Source: Microbacterium pumilum (GTDB lineage: Bacteria; Actinomycetota; Actinomycetes; Actinomycetales; Microbacteriaceae). From it: a DNA stretch of 64,000 bases. Both the position numbers and the translations under genes were made by a program. Where the stretch lies: the NCBI RefSeq assembly GCF_039530225.1, contig NZ_BAAAOH010000001.1, positions 1-64,000 of the forward strand. The letters are read 5' to 3'. Shown piece after piece: positions 37,339 to 45,522 of the stretch (positions within the stretch are counted from its first letter, which is position 1; each line of letters opens with the position of its first letter). Under the pieces are notes generated by a model. It saw only the letters and a list, made by a program, of their open reading frames with translations, was not told where the DNA came from and did no database searches.

Positions 37339-39165
37339 GTGGAACAGTCCAACGACGAAACTGTGCGCCGACTCGACTTCTTGCCGTGGGAGTACGACGC
37401 CGCCTCCGACGAGGGGTCCCGCCAGCGGCAGCGGCAGGACCGCCTCGCCTCCGTAGGCGCCGTCATCGGCTCGAACGTCTTCATCGCACCGAACGCTGCG
37501 GTCTATTGCGACGACGGTCTGAAGGTGGGAGATCGCACGTACATCGCCGCTCTCGCCTATCTGACCGGGAATCTGACCTTCGGCGCAGACTGCTCGGTGA
37601 ACCCGTTCGCCGTCATCCGCGGCGAGATCACGATGGGCGACGGCGTGCGCATCGGTGCGCACACCTCCATCCTCGGCTTCAATCACCGGATGTCGCCCGA
37701 CGCTCCTGTCTTCACACAAGGAATCTTCAGCAAGGGCATCACGATCGGTGACGACGTGTGGATCGGTTCGAACGCGACGATCCTCGACGGCGTGCGGGTC
37801 GGCAGCCACGTCGTGATCGCTGCCGGAGCCATCGTCACGAAGGACGTCGCCGACTGGGCGGTCGTCGCCGGCAACCCGGCGCGACAGCTGCGAGACCGAC
37901 GCGACCACGTGAAGCCCGCGACGCCGGACCTCGAGAGCCGTCTCGGTGCGTTCGGACGCGCGCTGCCCGAACAGATCGGCGACGTGCTCGGCCGCTCCTT
38001 CGATGACGGACGCTTCAACGACAGGCCGAAGATCGCGGGTCCGCTCGCTCCCGCGATCCGTCCGTGGTGCGACGCCATCGAGCTGGCCCACCTGGTCTCG
38101 GGCGAGCCGCCACTCGGATTCGACGCCGATGATCTCGCGCGCAGGCTCACCGCGCTGCAGGATCCCGTCACCGGCCTGATCCCCGACGGCGACATCTCGG
38201 ACCGCGGCCTCGAGGACCCGGCCCGGTACGCGCAGGAAGACCGCCCGTTCGACGGCTCCGCCGGTTACCACATCCTCAGCGTGGGATATGCGCTCGACCT
38301 GCTGGGCAGGACCTTCGCGCATCCGATCGAAATCGTCCATTCGCTCGGGGACCGCGAACTCGTGGCTGCCCTCGAGTCACGGGACTGGGGCGCCCATGCC
38401 TGGGCGTCCGGGGCGGCCGTCGACTCGATCGGAACCGCGATCGCGATCAACATGCGCGACTTCGGGCATCGATTCGACGACGGCGGCGTCGGACCGCTGT
38501 ACGCGCTGATGGGATGGCTGAACGCCCGCTCGAACGCGGCCACCGGCATGTGGGGCTCGCGCCAGGATGACACCGGCTGGCTGCAGCCGGTCAACGGGTT
38601 CTACCGGCTCACTCGCGGCACCTACGCACAGTTCGGCCTTGGGCTCCCCCACCCCGATGCGAGCATCCGAACCGTGCTCGAACACGCCGCCGACCCGTTC
38701 CTGGACACCGCCGACGGCTGCACGGCCTGCAACATCCTCGACATCATCCACCCGCTGTGGCTGGCGGCCAAGCAGACCGGTCAGGGGCGTGCCGAGGGCC
38801 GATTGTGGGCGCGCACGCAGCTCGAGAAGGCCCTCGCGCATTGGGTGGATGGCGCGGGTTTCGCATTCGCGCCGCGATCGCGGGGCGCGGATGGCGTTCC
38901 GGGCTTGCAGGGCACCGAGATGTGGCTCACGATCGTGTGGCTCCTGGCCGACTACCTCGGCCTCTCGGAGGAGCTCGGCTACCGGCCGGCGGGTGTCCAC
39001 AACCCGGACCCCATCGTCGGGCTCGTGCCCATCGACGAAGCCGCCGACATCATGGGAATGCGCCTCACCTCTCGACACGGCTACTCGTCGGCGGTCTCCC
39101 GTTTGCCGCGCATGACAAGCAGCGGATCCGCCTTGCCGACGACTGAGTCGTCTCGGCCCTCGTAA
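37339..39165 (+). CDS. hexapeptide acyltransferase fused to alpha/alpha-toroid-like domain
   Basis: A 608-residue protein from GTG 37339. Residues about 35-200 form a left-handed beta-helix acyltransferase: VIGSNVFIAPNAAVYCDDGLKVGD, the putative catalytic His in GFNHRMSPDAPVF, and IGDDVWIGSNATILDGVRVGSHVVIAAGAIV with the final GNPARQLRD typical of LacA/Maa enzymes. Residues about 240-560 are helix-rich with repeated Gly-Trp stretches (DTGWLQPVNGFYRL, WASGAAVDSIGTA), resembling terpenoid-cyclase or glycan-lyase toroids. It may acetylate a sugar or glycan fragment; the second domain could bind it. It is divergent from the 2-hydroxyacid dehydrogenase. Its 3' end overlaps the convergent ppk2 gene by 85 bases. 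Confidence 0.75.
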   Translation: MEQSNDETVRRLDFLPWEYDAASDEGSRQRQRQDRLASVGAVIGSNVFIAPNAAVYCDDGLKVGDRTYIAALAYLTGNLTFGADCSVNPFAVIRGEITMGDGVRIGAHTSILGFNHRMSPDAPVFTQGIFSKGITIGDDVWIGSNATILDGVRVGSHVVIAAGAIVTKDVADWAVVAGNPARQLRDRRDHVKPATPDLESRLGAFGRALPEQIGDVLGRSFDDGRFNDRPKIAGPLAPAIRPWCDAIELAHLVSGEPPLGFDADDLARRLTALQDPVTGLIPDGDISDRGLEDPARYAQEDRPFDGSAGYHILSVGYALDLLGRTFAHPIEIVHSLGDRELVAALESRDWGAHAWASGAAVDSIGTAIAINMRDFGHRFDDGGVGPLYALMGWLNARSNAATGMWGSRQDDTGWLQPVNGFYRLTRGTYAQFGLGLPHPDASIRTVLEHAADPFLDTADGCTACNILDIIHPLWLAAKQTGQGRAEGRLWARTQLEKALAHWVDGAGFAFAPRSRGADGVPGLQGTEMWLTIVWLLADYLGLSEELGYRPAGVHNPDPIVGLVPIDEAADIMGMRLTSRHGYSSAVSRLPRMTSSGSALPTTESSRPS

Positions 39166-39983
39166 TCGAACTGGCCGAGGAAGAACCTCATCGCGTTGGT
39201 CCTCGCCCGCTTCTTGTCGTTCGAGCGGACGATCATCCACGGCGCGTACTTCCTGTCGGTGCGGCGGAACATCTCCTCCTTCGCGGCGGTGTAGTCCTCC
39301 CACCGATCCAGCGATGCCAGATCATTGGGCGAGAGTTTCCAGCGCCGCACCGGGTCGAGCTGTCGGATCGCGAAACGGGTCCGCTGCTCGGTTCTCGACA
39401 CCGAGAACCAGAGCTTGGTGACGTGGATGCCGGAATCGACGAGCATCCTCTCGAACAGCGGCGCCTGGGTCATGAAGTCCTCGTACTCACGGTCGGTGCA
39501 ATACCCCATGACCCGCTCGACACCGGCGCGGTTGTACCAGGACCTGTCGAACATCACGATCTCGCCCGCGGTCGGAAGGTGCTCCACGTACCTCTGGAAA
39601 TACCACTGACCCTGCTCGCGCTCCGTCGGCTTCGTCAGCGCCACCGTCCGGGCGGTTCGCGGGTTCAGGTGCTCGGTGAACCGCTTGATCGTGCCACCCT
39701 TGCCCGCGGCATCCCGCCCCTCGAACAGGATGACCGCGCGCTTGCCGTTGTCTTCCAACCAGTACTGGAACTTCAGCAGCTCGACCTGCAGCCGGTACTT
39801 CTCGAGCTCGTACTGGTCGCGCTCCATCCGCGTCTGGTAGGGATACCCCTCCTGCCAGGTATAGACAGGGTCACCCTGCGGGTCGATCAAGTCCGGGTCA
39901 GGGGTGTGCCCGTCTCGCACCGAGTAGCCCAGCTTCCGCAGATGCTCGATGTAATCCGGAAGCTCCTCAACGAGATCATCCAT
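39081..39983 (-). CDS. ppk2: polyphosphate kinase 2
   Basis: A 300-residue PPK2 class I-type kinase. Walker A is FEGRDAAGKGGTIKRF, Walker B is VMFDRSWYNRAGVERVMG and the lid region is RRWKLSPNDLASLDRWEDYTAAKEEMF, all typical. It transfers phosphate between polyphosphate and nucleoside diphosphates in the cytoplasm; single-domain class I enzymes mostly make NTP/NDP from polyphosphate. It is a single-gene unit, convergent with the acyltransferase fusion (85-base overlap) and divergent from kup. Confidence 0.93.
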   Translation of the reverse strand: MDDLVEELPDYIEHLRKLGYSVRDGHTPDPDLIDPQGDPVYTWQEGYPYQTRMERDQYELEKYRLQVELLKFQYWLEDNGKRAVILFEGRDAAGKGGTIKRFTEHLNPRTARTVALTKPTEREQGQWYFQRYVEHLPTAGEIVMFDRSWYNRAGVERVMGYCTDREYEDFMTQAPLFERMLVDSGIHVTKLWFSVSRTEQRTRFAIRQLDPVRRWKLSPNDLASLDRWEDYTAAKEEMFRRTDRKYAPWMIVRSNDKKRARTNAMRFFLGQFDYEGRDDSVVGKADPLLVMRGKRETADE

Positions 39984-40086
39984 ATCCCTTGCACTCTCCT
40001 CACGACAGATCCCCGACCGCTCCGAGGGAATTATCCTCGGCCGCGGACCCGTGACCTAGGCATACCGGGGCGCAAACAGCGAGACT

Positions 40087-42003
40087 GTGTGGGTGGCAGC
40101 AGCCGTGACAGGTCGATTCGCCCGAACAGTCCTGGTCGTCGGCGCTCTGGGTGTCGTGTTCGGCGATATCGGGACGAGCCCGATCTACACGATCCAGACC
40201 GTTTTCAACCCCGCCGATCCTCACCCGGTGCCGGTGTCGACCGAGAACGTCTACGGCATCGTCTCCCTCATCTTCTGGTCTGTGACGATCATCGTCACCA
40301 TCGCGTACGTGGGACTGATCCTGCGTGCCGACAACGAAGGCGAGGGCGGCATCATGGCTCTGCTCACGCTCGTGGGGCAGAAGGTGGCCGCCGGCAGCCG
40401 ACGGACCAAGACCATGCTGGTCGCACTCGGCATCTTCGGGGCATCGCTGTTCTTCGGCGACAGCATGATCACGCCTGCGATCTCGGTGTTGTCGGCGGTG
40501 GAGGGGCTCGAGGTCGCAGCCCCACCGCTAGCCGCCTTCGTCATCCCGATCACAGTGGTCATCATCATCGTGCTGTTCTCCGCCCAGCGTTTCGGCACCG
40601 CAGCCGTAAGCCGACTGTTCGGACCGGTTATGGTCGTCTGGTTCGTGACGATCGGCGCGCTCGGCCTCTTGGGCATAACACGAGAGCCGGAGATCCTGCT
40701 CGCACTGTCGCCGACCTATGCGCTCGCGTTCGCATTCGGCAATCCGTCGGTAGCCTTCTTCGCCCTCGCCGCAGTGGTGCTCGCCATCACCGGCGCCGAG
40801 GCGCTGTACGCCGACCTCGGCCATTTCGGCCGCCTGCCGATCGCCCGCGCCTGGCTCATCCTCGTCTTCCCGATGTGCATCCTCAGCTACTTCGGGCAGG
40901 GCGCGCTCATTCTCGATGACCCCAGCACAGTGGCCAGCCCGTTCTTCCACCTCATCCCCGGTCCACTCCAGATTCCGATGGTCATCCTCGCGACGATGGC
41001 TACCGTCATCGCCTCACAGGCGGTGATCACCGGCGCGTTCTCCGTCACGCGCCAAGCGGTGCAGCTCGGCTACCTGCCGAGGCTCCGCATCGAGCACACC
41101 TCACCACGGACCATCGGTCAGATCTACGTGCCTCTCATCAACTGGATCCTGCTGATCGCGGTCATCGTGCTGGTGCTCACGTTCCAGCATTCGTCAGCGC
41201 TCGCCTACGCGTTCGGCATGGCCGTCACCGGCACCATCATCATCACCACGACGCTCTTCCTCTACTACGCACGAGAAGCGTGGCGGGCCAAGCTGTGGCT
41301 CGTCATCGCCGGGGGTGGACTGCTTCTCGCCTTCGAGGGCCTGTTCCTCGCCGCCAATCTCACAAAACTGATCCATGGCGCGTGGCTCCCTTTGGCGATC
41401 GCAGTCGTCGCATTCGTCATTCTCATGACCTGGTACCGCGGACGGCAGATCGTCACCGCGCAGCGCGAGCAGGTGGAAGGCCCGCTGGATGCCTTCCTCG
41501 ACGCAATCCACGACGGCACCGTTCCTGTCGTCCGAGTTTCCGGCACAGCCGTCTACCTCAACCGCGGCGACAAAACCACACCATTGGCGATGCGGTCGAC
41601 CGTCGAGCATCTCGGGTCGCTGCACCAGAACGTGATCATCCTCTCAATCGAAACCGCGCAGACCCCCACCGTGCCGGTCGAGGACCGTCTGCTTACCGAT
41701 GCCCTGGGCCACACCGACGACGGAATCGTCCTCGTGCGCGCACGATTCGGCTACATGGAACGACCCAACGTGCCCGACACGCTCCGCATGGTGGATCCCG
41801 ACGACCTTGAAATCCCGCTCGAACTCGACAACGCGTCGTACTTCCTCTCCACGATCGACCTGCATCGCGGCAACGTTCCCGGGCTCGCCCGGTGGCGCAA
41901 ACTCCTCTTCATCGCCACCGCGCGCGGCGCCGCGGACGCAGCCCAGTACTTCGACCTGCCACGCGACCGCACCATTTTGATGGGGTCACGCGTCGAGGTC
42001 TGA
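40087..42003 (+). CDS. kup: Kup-type potassium transporter
   Basis: A 638-residue K+ uptake protein of the KUP/HAK/KT family. It opens with VLVVGALGVVFGDIGTSPIYTIQ, the family signature, and has about 12 hydrophobic segments including ASLFFGDSMITPAISVLSAVEGL and SYFGQGALIL. A C-terminal cytoplasmic domain of about 170 residues follows. It takes up K+ with protons across the cytoplasmic membrane. The GTG at 40087 has no clear ribosome site, and other GTG codons lie within a few bases, so the exact start is uncertain. No c-di-AMP riboswitch is evident in the 103 bases before it. Confidence 0.93.
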   Translation: MWVAAAVTGRFARTVLVVGALGVVFGDIGTSPIYTIQTVFNPADPHPVPVSTENVYGIVSLIFWSVTIIVTIAYVGLILRADNEGEGGIMALLTLVGQKVAAGSRRTKTMLVALGIFGASLFFGDSMITPAISVLSAVEGLEVAAPPLAAFVIPITVVIIIVLFSAQRFGTAAVSRLFGPVMVVWFVTIGALGLLGITREPEILLALSPTYALAFAFGNPSVAFFALAAVVLAITGAEALYADLGHFGRLPIARAWLILVFPMCILSYFGQGALILDDPSTVASPFFHLIPGPLQIPMVILATMATVIASQAVITGAFSVTRQAVQLGYLPRLRIEHTSPRTIGQIYVPLINWILLIAVIVLVLTFQHSSALAYAFGMAVTGTIIITTTLFLYYAREAWRAKLWLVIAGGGLLLAFEGLFLAANLTKLIHGAWLPLAIAVVAFVILMTWYRGRQIVTAQREQVEGPLDAFLDAIHDGTVPVVRVSGTAVYLNRGDKTTPLAMRSTVEHLGSLHQNVIILSIETAQTPTVPVEDRLLTDALGHTDDGIVLVRARFGYMERPNVPDTLRMVDPDDLEIPLELDNASYFLSTIDLHRGNVPGLARWRKLLFIATARGAADAAQYFDLPRDRTILMGSRVEV

Positions 42004-42064
42004 GCAGACCGGATACTGCGGTCGGAGCGAACCAGAGGCAGTCACAGCCGCCAGCGGTGGAATC

Positions 42065-42514
42065 TCAGCCGATGTCGCGGCCGAACTTGACGAAGACCGA
42101 CGGGTCTCCGATTGTCCCGCTGGCGTCGCAGATCGCCTCGAGACCCGAGCCCGTGCCGGACTTCGGCAAGAGCGTCAAGAGCACGGTGAAGGTTCCGTCG
42201 CCGTTGTCTGTCACCATCGGACCGCCGAGGGCGGCGGTCTCGTCATAGGGCTGAACTGTCCACGTGTCGTCGTTCGGGACGCCGATGACGCCAAAGGTGG
42301 CGCCGTAACACAGAAGCCAGGCGTCGAACGATGAAAGCGGATCGCCGGCCGACTGCGGAACACTGGTCGGCTCGGGGGTCGCCGTCGCTGTGACGGTGAC
42401 CGTCGCAGTTACGGTGGCCGTCGGCGCCGTCCCGCTCGAGTCCACCGAGCATCCAGCGAGCGAAGGAGCGACCACGGCAACTGCAGTGACCGCGATGAGC
42501 GTCCGTCTGTTCAC
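42065..42514 (-). CDS. small putative lipoprotein, hypothetical
   Basis: From GTG 42514 the protein is 149 residues. It has a lipoprotein signal (NRRTLIAVTAVAVVAPSLAGC, Cys22), then a Thr/Val-rich linker (TATVTATVTVTATATPEPT) that should extend it from the membrane, then a globular domain of about 90 residues with two cysteines (LLCYG and EAICDASG) that may form a disulfide. I do not recognise the domain. It is convergent with kup. Other frames run longer across this region but lack a signal peptide. Confidence 0.65.
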   Translation of the reverse strand: MNRRTLIAVTAVAVVAPSLAGCSVDSSGTAPTATVTATVTVTATATPEPTSVPQSAGDPLSSFDAWLLCYGATFGVIGVPNDDTWTVQPYDETAALGGPMVTDNGDGTFTVLLTLLPKSGTGSGLEAICDASGTIGDPSVFVKFGRDIG

Positions 42515-42752
42515 GGGATCGGCCGCTCCGTGGTGGCGCGTCCGATACCTGAGCCGCTCCCGGTGGCGATGACGGTGACCGTACTTCCTGCGAAGCCATG
42601 TGCGGTGTTCATCGAGTCCCTTCCTGAATCCATCTGAAGCCCTTGCGCCGCACGCGCGTAGGGCCGAAGGTCCCCCTCGTGACGGGATTCTCGAACGGCC
42701 TCTGACAGGGAAGTGCTTTCCGGCCGCGCGACGGTGCTCCGCTGGGTGGGTT

Positions 42753-43802
42753 CTATCGTTCGGTGGTGGTTTCCGCCACCTCGGCAGCAAGCCTGGCGAG
42801 AGTGTCCTCCGTGGGAAGCGCCGCCTGTTCAGCGGCTGACAGCTCGTATCGCGAAACAGCCATGGGGTGCGACGTCCCCGCCAGTGAGTAGCGAAAGAAA
42901 GTCTCGTTGTTCTCGGCCACCAGAAGGATGCCGACCGTTGGCGCGTGCCGATCCGGTAGCCGCACCCGGTCATCCACCAGCGCTACAGAGAACCCGAGCT
43001 GGCCGGCATCGCGGGGGTCGAGCTTGCGCGTCTTCAACTCGAACACGACGTACCGCAGTTGCTCTACATGGAAGAAAAGCAAGTCGATGTAATAGTCGTC
43101 ACCGTCCACTTCGATGTGATGCTGACGACCGATGAAAGCGAAACCGGTGCCCATTTCGCGGAGCGTGTCGACGATCCGCCGGGTCAGACGATCTTCGAAC
43201 TCCCGCTCCGTGATGTCTGCGCCAACGCCGAGGAAGCCCGTCGTGTAGGGATCCGTCGCGAGTTGCTGAGCGAGGTCGGAGTCGGATCGAGTCAGTGCCG
43301 CTGCGAAATTACTGGGGGCTGCGGCGTCGCGATCATGGAGTCTGGTGCGGATCTGGTGGACCAGAACAGCCCTGCTCCACGCGTGCTGCACATCCTTCCC
43401 TGCGTACCACTCACGCAGCTCCTGGTCGTCCAGCTTCTCGAGAAGCTGGACGATGTGGGTCCACGGCAACTGTCCGACCGGCTGCCGGACGATTCCATTC
43501 CGCTCCGGCCACGCGGCGGCAAATGCTCGCATCGAGAAGAGATTGGACCTCGAGAATCCACGCATGGTGGGGAACTCCGCCTGAAGGTCATTCGCGAGGC
43601 GGGCAACCACCCCAGCGCCCCACGCGCTGGCCTGCTGCTTCGTGATGATGGTGTCGCCGATGTGCCAGTACAGCGCGACGAGCTCCGCGTTCGCACGCCG
43701 CTGCAATGTGAATCGCGCGGCGTTCACCCGGCGCTTGAGTGCGTCGAGCGTCTCGGTGTAGTCAGTCGGCTCCACTTCTCCCACAGTCCCAGCATCCTCC
43801 AC
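42753..43802 (-). CDS. YhcG-family (DUF1016) PD-(D/E)XK nuclease
   Basis: A 349-residue protein. The N-terminal helical domain includes ELVALYWHIGDTIITKQQASAWGAGVVARLANDLQAEFP and FSRSNLFSMRAFAAAW, typical of YhcG. The C-terminal nuclease core has Asp240 in DYYIDLLFFH and Glu255-x-Lys257 in VVFELKTRK, a complete PD-(D/E)XK site. Members are often near restriction or other defence genes, but none is visible here and this one stands alone. DNA is the likely substrate; the biological role is not settled. Confidence 0.88.
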   Translation of the reverse strand: MEDAGTVGEVEPTDYTETLDALKRRVNAARFTLQRRANAELVALYWHIGDTIITKQQASAWGAGVVARLANDLQAEFPTMRGFSRSNLFSMRAFAAAWPERNGIVRQPVGQLPWTHIVQLLEKLDDQELREWYAGKDVQHAWSRAVLVHQIRTRLHDRDAAAPSNFAAALTRSDSDLAQQLATDPYTTGFLGVGADITEREFEDRLTRRIVDTLREMGTGFAFIGRQHHIEVDGDDYYIDLLFFHVEQLRYVVFELKTRKLDPRDAGQLGFSVALVDDRVRLPDRHAPTVGILLVAENNETFFRYSLAGTSHPMAVSRYELSAAEQAALPTEDTLARLAAEVAETTTER

Positions 43803-43820
43803 CAGGCCGACGCGGCAATA

Positions 43821-43839
43821 GTCCAGCAGCCTGCTGGAC
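43821..43839 (-). terminator. short hairpin after the isochorismatase gene
   Basis: GTCCAGCA and TGCTGGAC flank a three-base loop in the 94-base gap between the isochorismatase-like gene and the downstream nuclease gene, both on the - strand. It may terminate the dehydrogenase-hydrolase operon. There is no U-run. Confidence 0.35.
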
Positions 43840-43896
43840 CATCACTCTGAGGGAGCATTGCTCTTCTCTTCGAGGAGGACGCGGCGATGCCGCGGC

Positions 43897-44454
43897 TCAC
43901 AGCGGGGCGACCAGCGTGCCCAGCACGTCGGCAGTCGTCCGCACCCGACCCACGACAGGCAGGACATGAGCAAGCGAGTGATCCATGGAGGCCCGCCGCA
44001 GGTCGGCGATCGCATCGGAGACCACGACGACGTCGAAACCCAGGTCGTAGCCGGCGCGCGCTGAGGACTCGACGCCGAAGCTCGTTGCGATGCCGACGAT
44101 GACCACCTCTGCGACGTCGGCAGCCCGGAGGATGGTCGCCAAGTCCGTGCCGACGAAAACGCTCAGCCCACGTCGCTCGATCCGGATGTCGCTGTCGGCG
44201 GGGGTGATTTCCGAAGCAAGTGCGGTCGCGCCCGCCGGCCAGTCCCGCCCCGAATCCGCGTAGGACGTCCGGCCCGGTGGTGTGCCGAGGGATGTCGCGA
44301 TGACGACCGGCAATTCCCGTTCACGGAACGCCTCGATCAGTGTCATGACATTGGCCAGCCAATCCGCGGAAACGGCCGCCCTGGCATTCGGAAGCGTGCT
44401 CTGCTGAAGATCCACGACGATCAGCGCAGAGGATGTCGTTGGTTCGGAGGTCAT
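43897..44454 (-). CDS. isochorismatase-like protein lacking the catalytic cysteine
   Basis: A 185-residue protein of the isochorismatase-like alpha/beta fold. Asp15 of the catalytic triad is present (LIVVDLQQS). The usual Lys is Arg94 in RIERRGLSVF, and the nucleophilic Cys is replaced by Gly127 in GIATSFGVESSARAG (family form GIATxxCVESTARA). Cysteine hydrolases of this fold (nicotinamidase, N-carbamoylsarcosine amidase) need that Cys, while true isochorismatases and PhzD have Gly there and hydrolyse a vinyl ether. So an amidase role is unlikely. It is coupled by a four-base overlap (ATGA) to the zinc dehydrogenase upstream. Confidence 0.8.
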   Translation of the reverse strand: MTSEPTTSSALIVVDLQQSTLPNARAAVSADWLANVMTLIEAFRERELPVVIATSLGTPPGRTSYADSGRDWPAGATALASEITPADSDIRIERRGLSVFVGTDLATILRAADVAEVVIVGIATSFGVESSARAGYDLGFDVVVVSDAIADLRRASMDHSLAHVLPVVGRVRTTADVLGTLVAPL

Positions 44455-45479
44455 GATTGCCGCTCGTCGAAGACGACGACGACTTTGTCGGCAGCGCCGG
44501 GCGTCGAAGCGAGGACCAGCGCGTCGTCGGCGTGGTCGAAGGGGACCACGTCGCTGACGATGTGGCGGTATCTGTCCGCGAACTCGATGATCGAGTCGGT
44601 GACCTCGAAGATCTCGGTGGGGTACCCCATCGACATCCGGATGTCGATCTCGCTCGTGAGGATCTGCTGGAAGTCGATCTCGACGGGTGTCTTGTGGACG
44701 GCGACGATAGTGAGCACCGCTCGATTCTTCGCCGCTTCGAGAGCGGTGTGGATGACGGACGGCACTCCTGCGGCATCGAGGTAGACATCCGTTGCAGGTC
44801 GAGCCGGGCGCCCCATGAAGCCAGGCACCTCACCGTGGAGCGCCTTGAGACGCTCGACGACATCCTCTTCTGCAGAGTTGATGACGGCGTCGGCGCCGAC
44901 CCTGAGCGCCTTCTCGAGCCGCGATGGCACGACGTCGACCACAACCACGTGAGCGGCTCCCTTGGAGCGGAATCCGATCGCTGCGCCAAGTCCGACCGGC
45001 CCAGCACCGAACACGACCACCTTCGACCCGTCGCCCGCGCCCGACCGGTTGACACCGTGGTAGGCGACGGCCATCGGCTCGTTGAGCGCGGCGACCTCCC
45101 AAGGCAGGTCGTCAGGGATGACCCGGAAGTGCACACCCGGACGGGCGTCGAAGAGCACGACCTCGGGCGCCATCGCACCCTGCGCGCCGCCGCTGCCGAT
45201 GATGCCGTCGCGGTTCGCCATCGGGTTGATGACCACATGGTCTCCGACTGCGGCTCCCGTGACGTCCACTCCAACGTGGATGATCTCGCCGGCCGGTTCA
45301 TGGCCGAGCGGAGTGGCGCCCTGTCGCGGCGGGATGCCGCCCAGACGCGTGTACAGGGCGTCGGATCCGCAGATGCCGCAGGCGCGGATGCGGACCACGA
45401 CGTCGTTCGGACCGGCCTCGGGGCGCGTGGTCTCGACAAACTCGGCCACATCCGCGCGCGTCACCATGAGAGTCTTCAT
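44451..45479 (-). CDS. zinc-type alcohol dehydrogenase (MDR family)
   Basis: A 342-residue medium-chain dehydrogenase. The catalytic zinc ligands are in CGICGSDALYTRLGG and PLGHEPAGEIIHVG; the coenzyme fold is VVVFGAGPVGLGAAIGF with an acidic VVVDVVPSRL, which suggests NAD. The structural-zinc cysteine loop is absent (the region reads IIGSGGAQGAMAPEV), as in threonine/sorbitol-like members lacking it. It oxidises an unknown alcohol or polyol. It lies directly downstream of a TetR gene with a perfect inverted repeat between them, and is coupled to the isochorismatase-like gene. Confidence 0.88.
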   Translation of the reverse strand: MKTLMVTRADVAEFVETTRPEAGPNDVVVRIRACGICGSDALYTRLGGIPPRQGATPLGHEPAGEIIHVGVDVTGAAVGDHVVINPMANRDGIIGSGGAQGAMAPEVVLFDARPGVHFRVIPDDLPWEVAALNEPMAVAYHGVNRSGAGDGSKVVVFGAGPVGLGAAIGFRSKGAAHVVVVDVVPSRLEKALRVGADAVINSAEEDVVERLKALHGEVPGFMGRPARPATDVYLDAAGVPSVIHTALEAAKNRAVLTIVAVHKTPVEIDFQQILTSEIDIRMSMGYPTEIFEVTDSIIEFADRYRHIVSDVVPFDHADDALVLASTPGAADKVVVVFDERQS

Positions 45480-45495
45480 ACGCCCACTCTACAAC

Positions 45496-45520
45496 AGTTT
45501 CCGAACACTGTTCGGAAACT
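45496..45520. promoter_or_regulatory. perfect 25-bp palindrome, probable TetR operator
   Basis: Arms AGTTTCCGAACA and TGTTCGGAAACT are exact reverse complements around a single C. The palindrome lies 17-41 bases upstream of the dehydrogenase start and just after the stop of the tetR gene. Position, perfect symmetry and length fit a TetR-dimer operator that blocks the dehydrogenase promoter. Confidence 0.75.
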
Positions 45521-45522
45521 AC

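Noticed and set aside
37354..37361. GACGAAAC at the start of the acyltransferase fusion gene
   Set aside because: It is inside the coding sequence for Asn-Asp-Glu-Thr, lacks the GCTGA end and has no partner repeat.
39984..40086. c-di-AMP riboswitch before kup
   Set aside because: The gap is only 103 bases and I see no ydaO-type conserved core.
42753..43802. YhcG-type nuclease as part of a new defence island
   Set aside because: No restriction, methylase, toxin or other defence gene flanks it; neighbours are a lipoprotein and metabolic genes.
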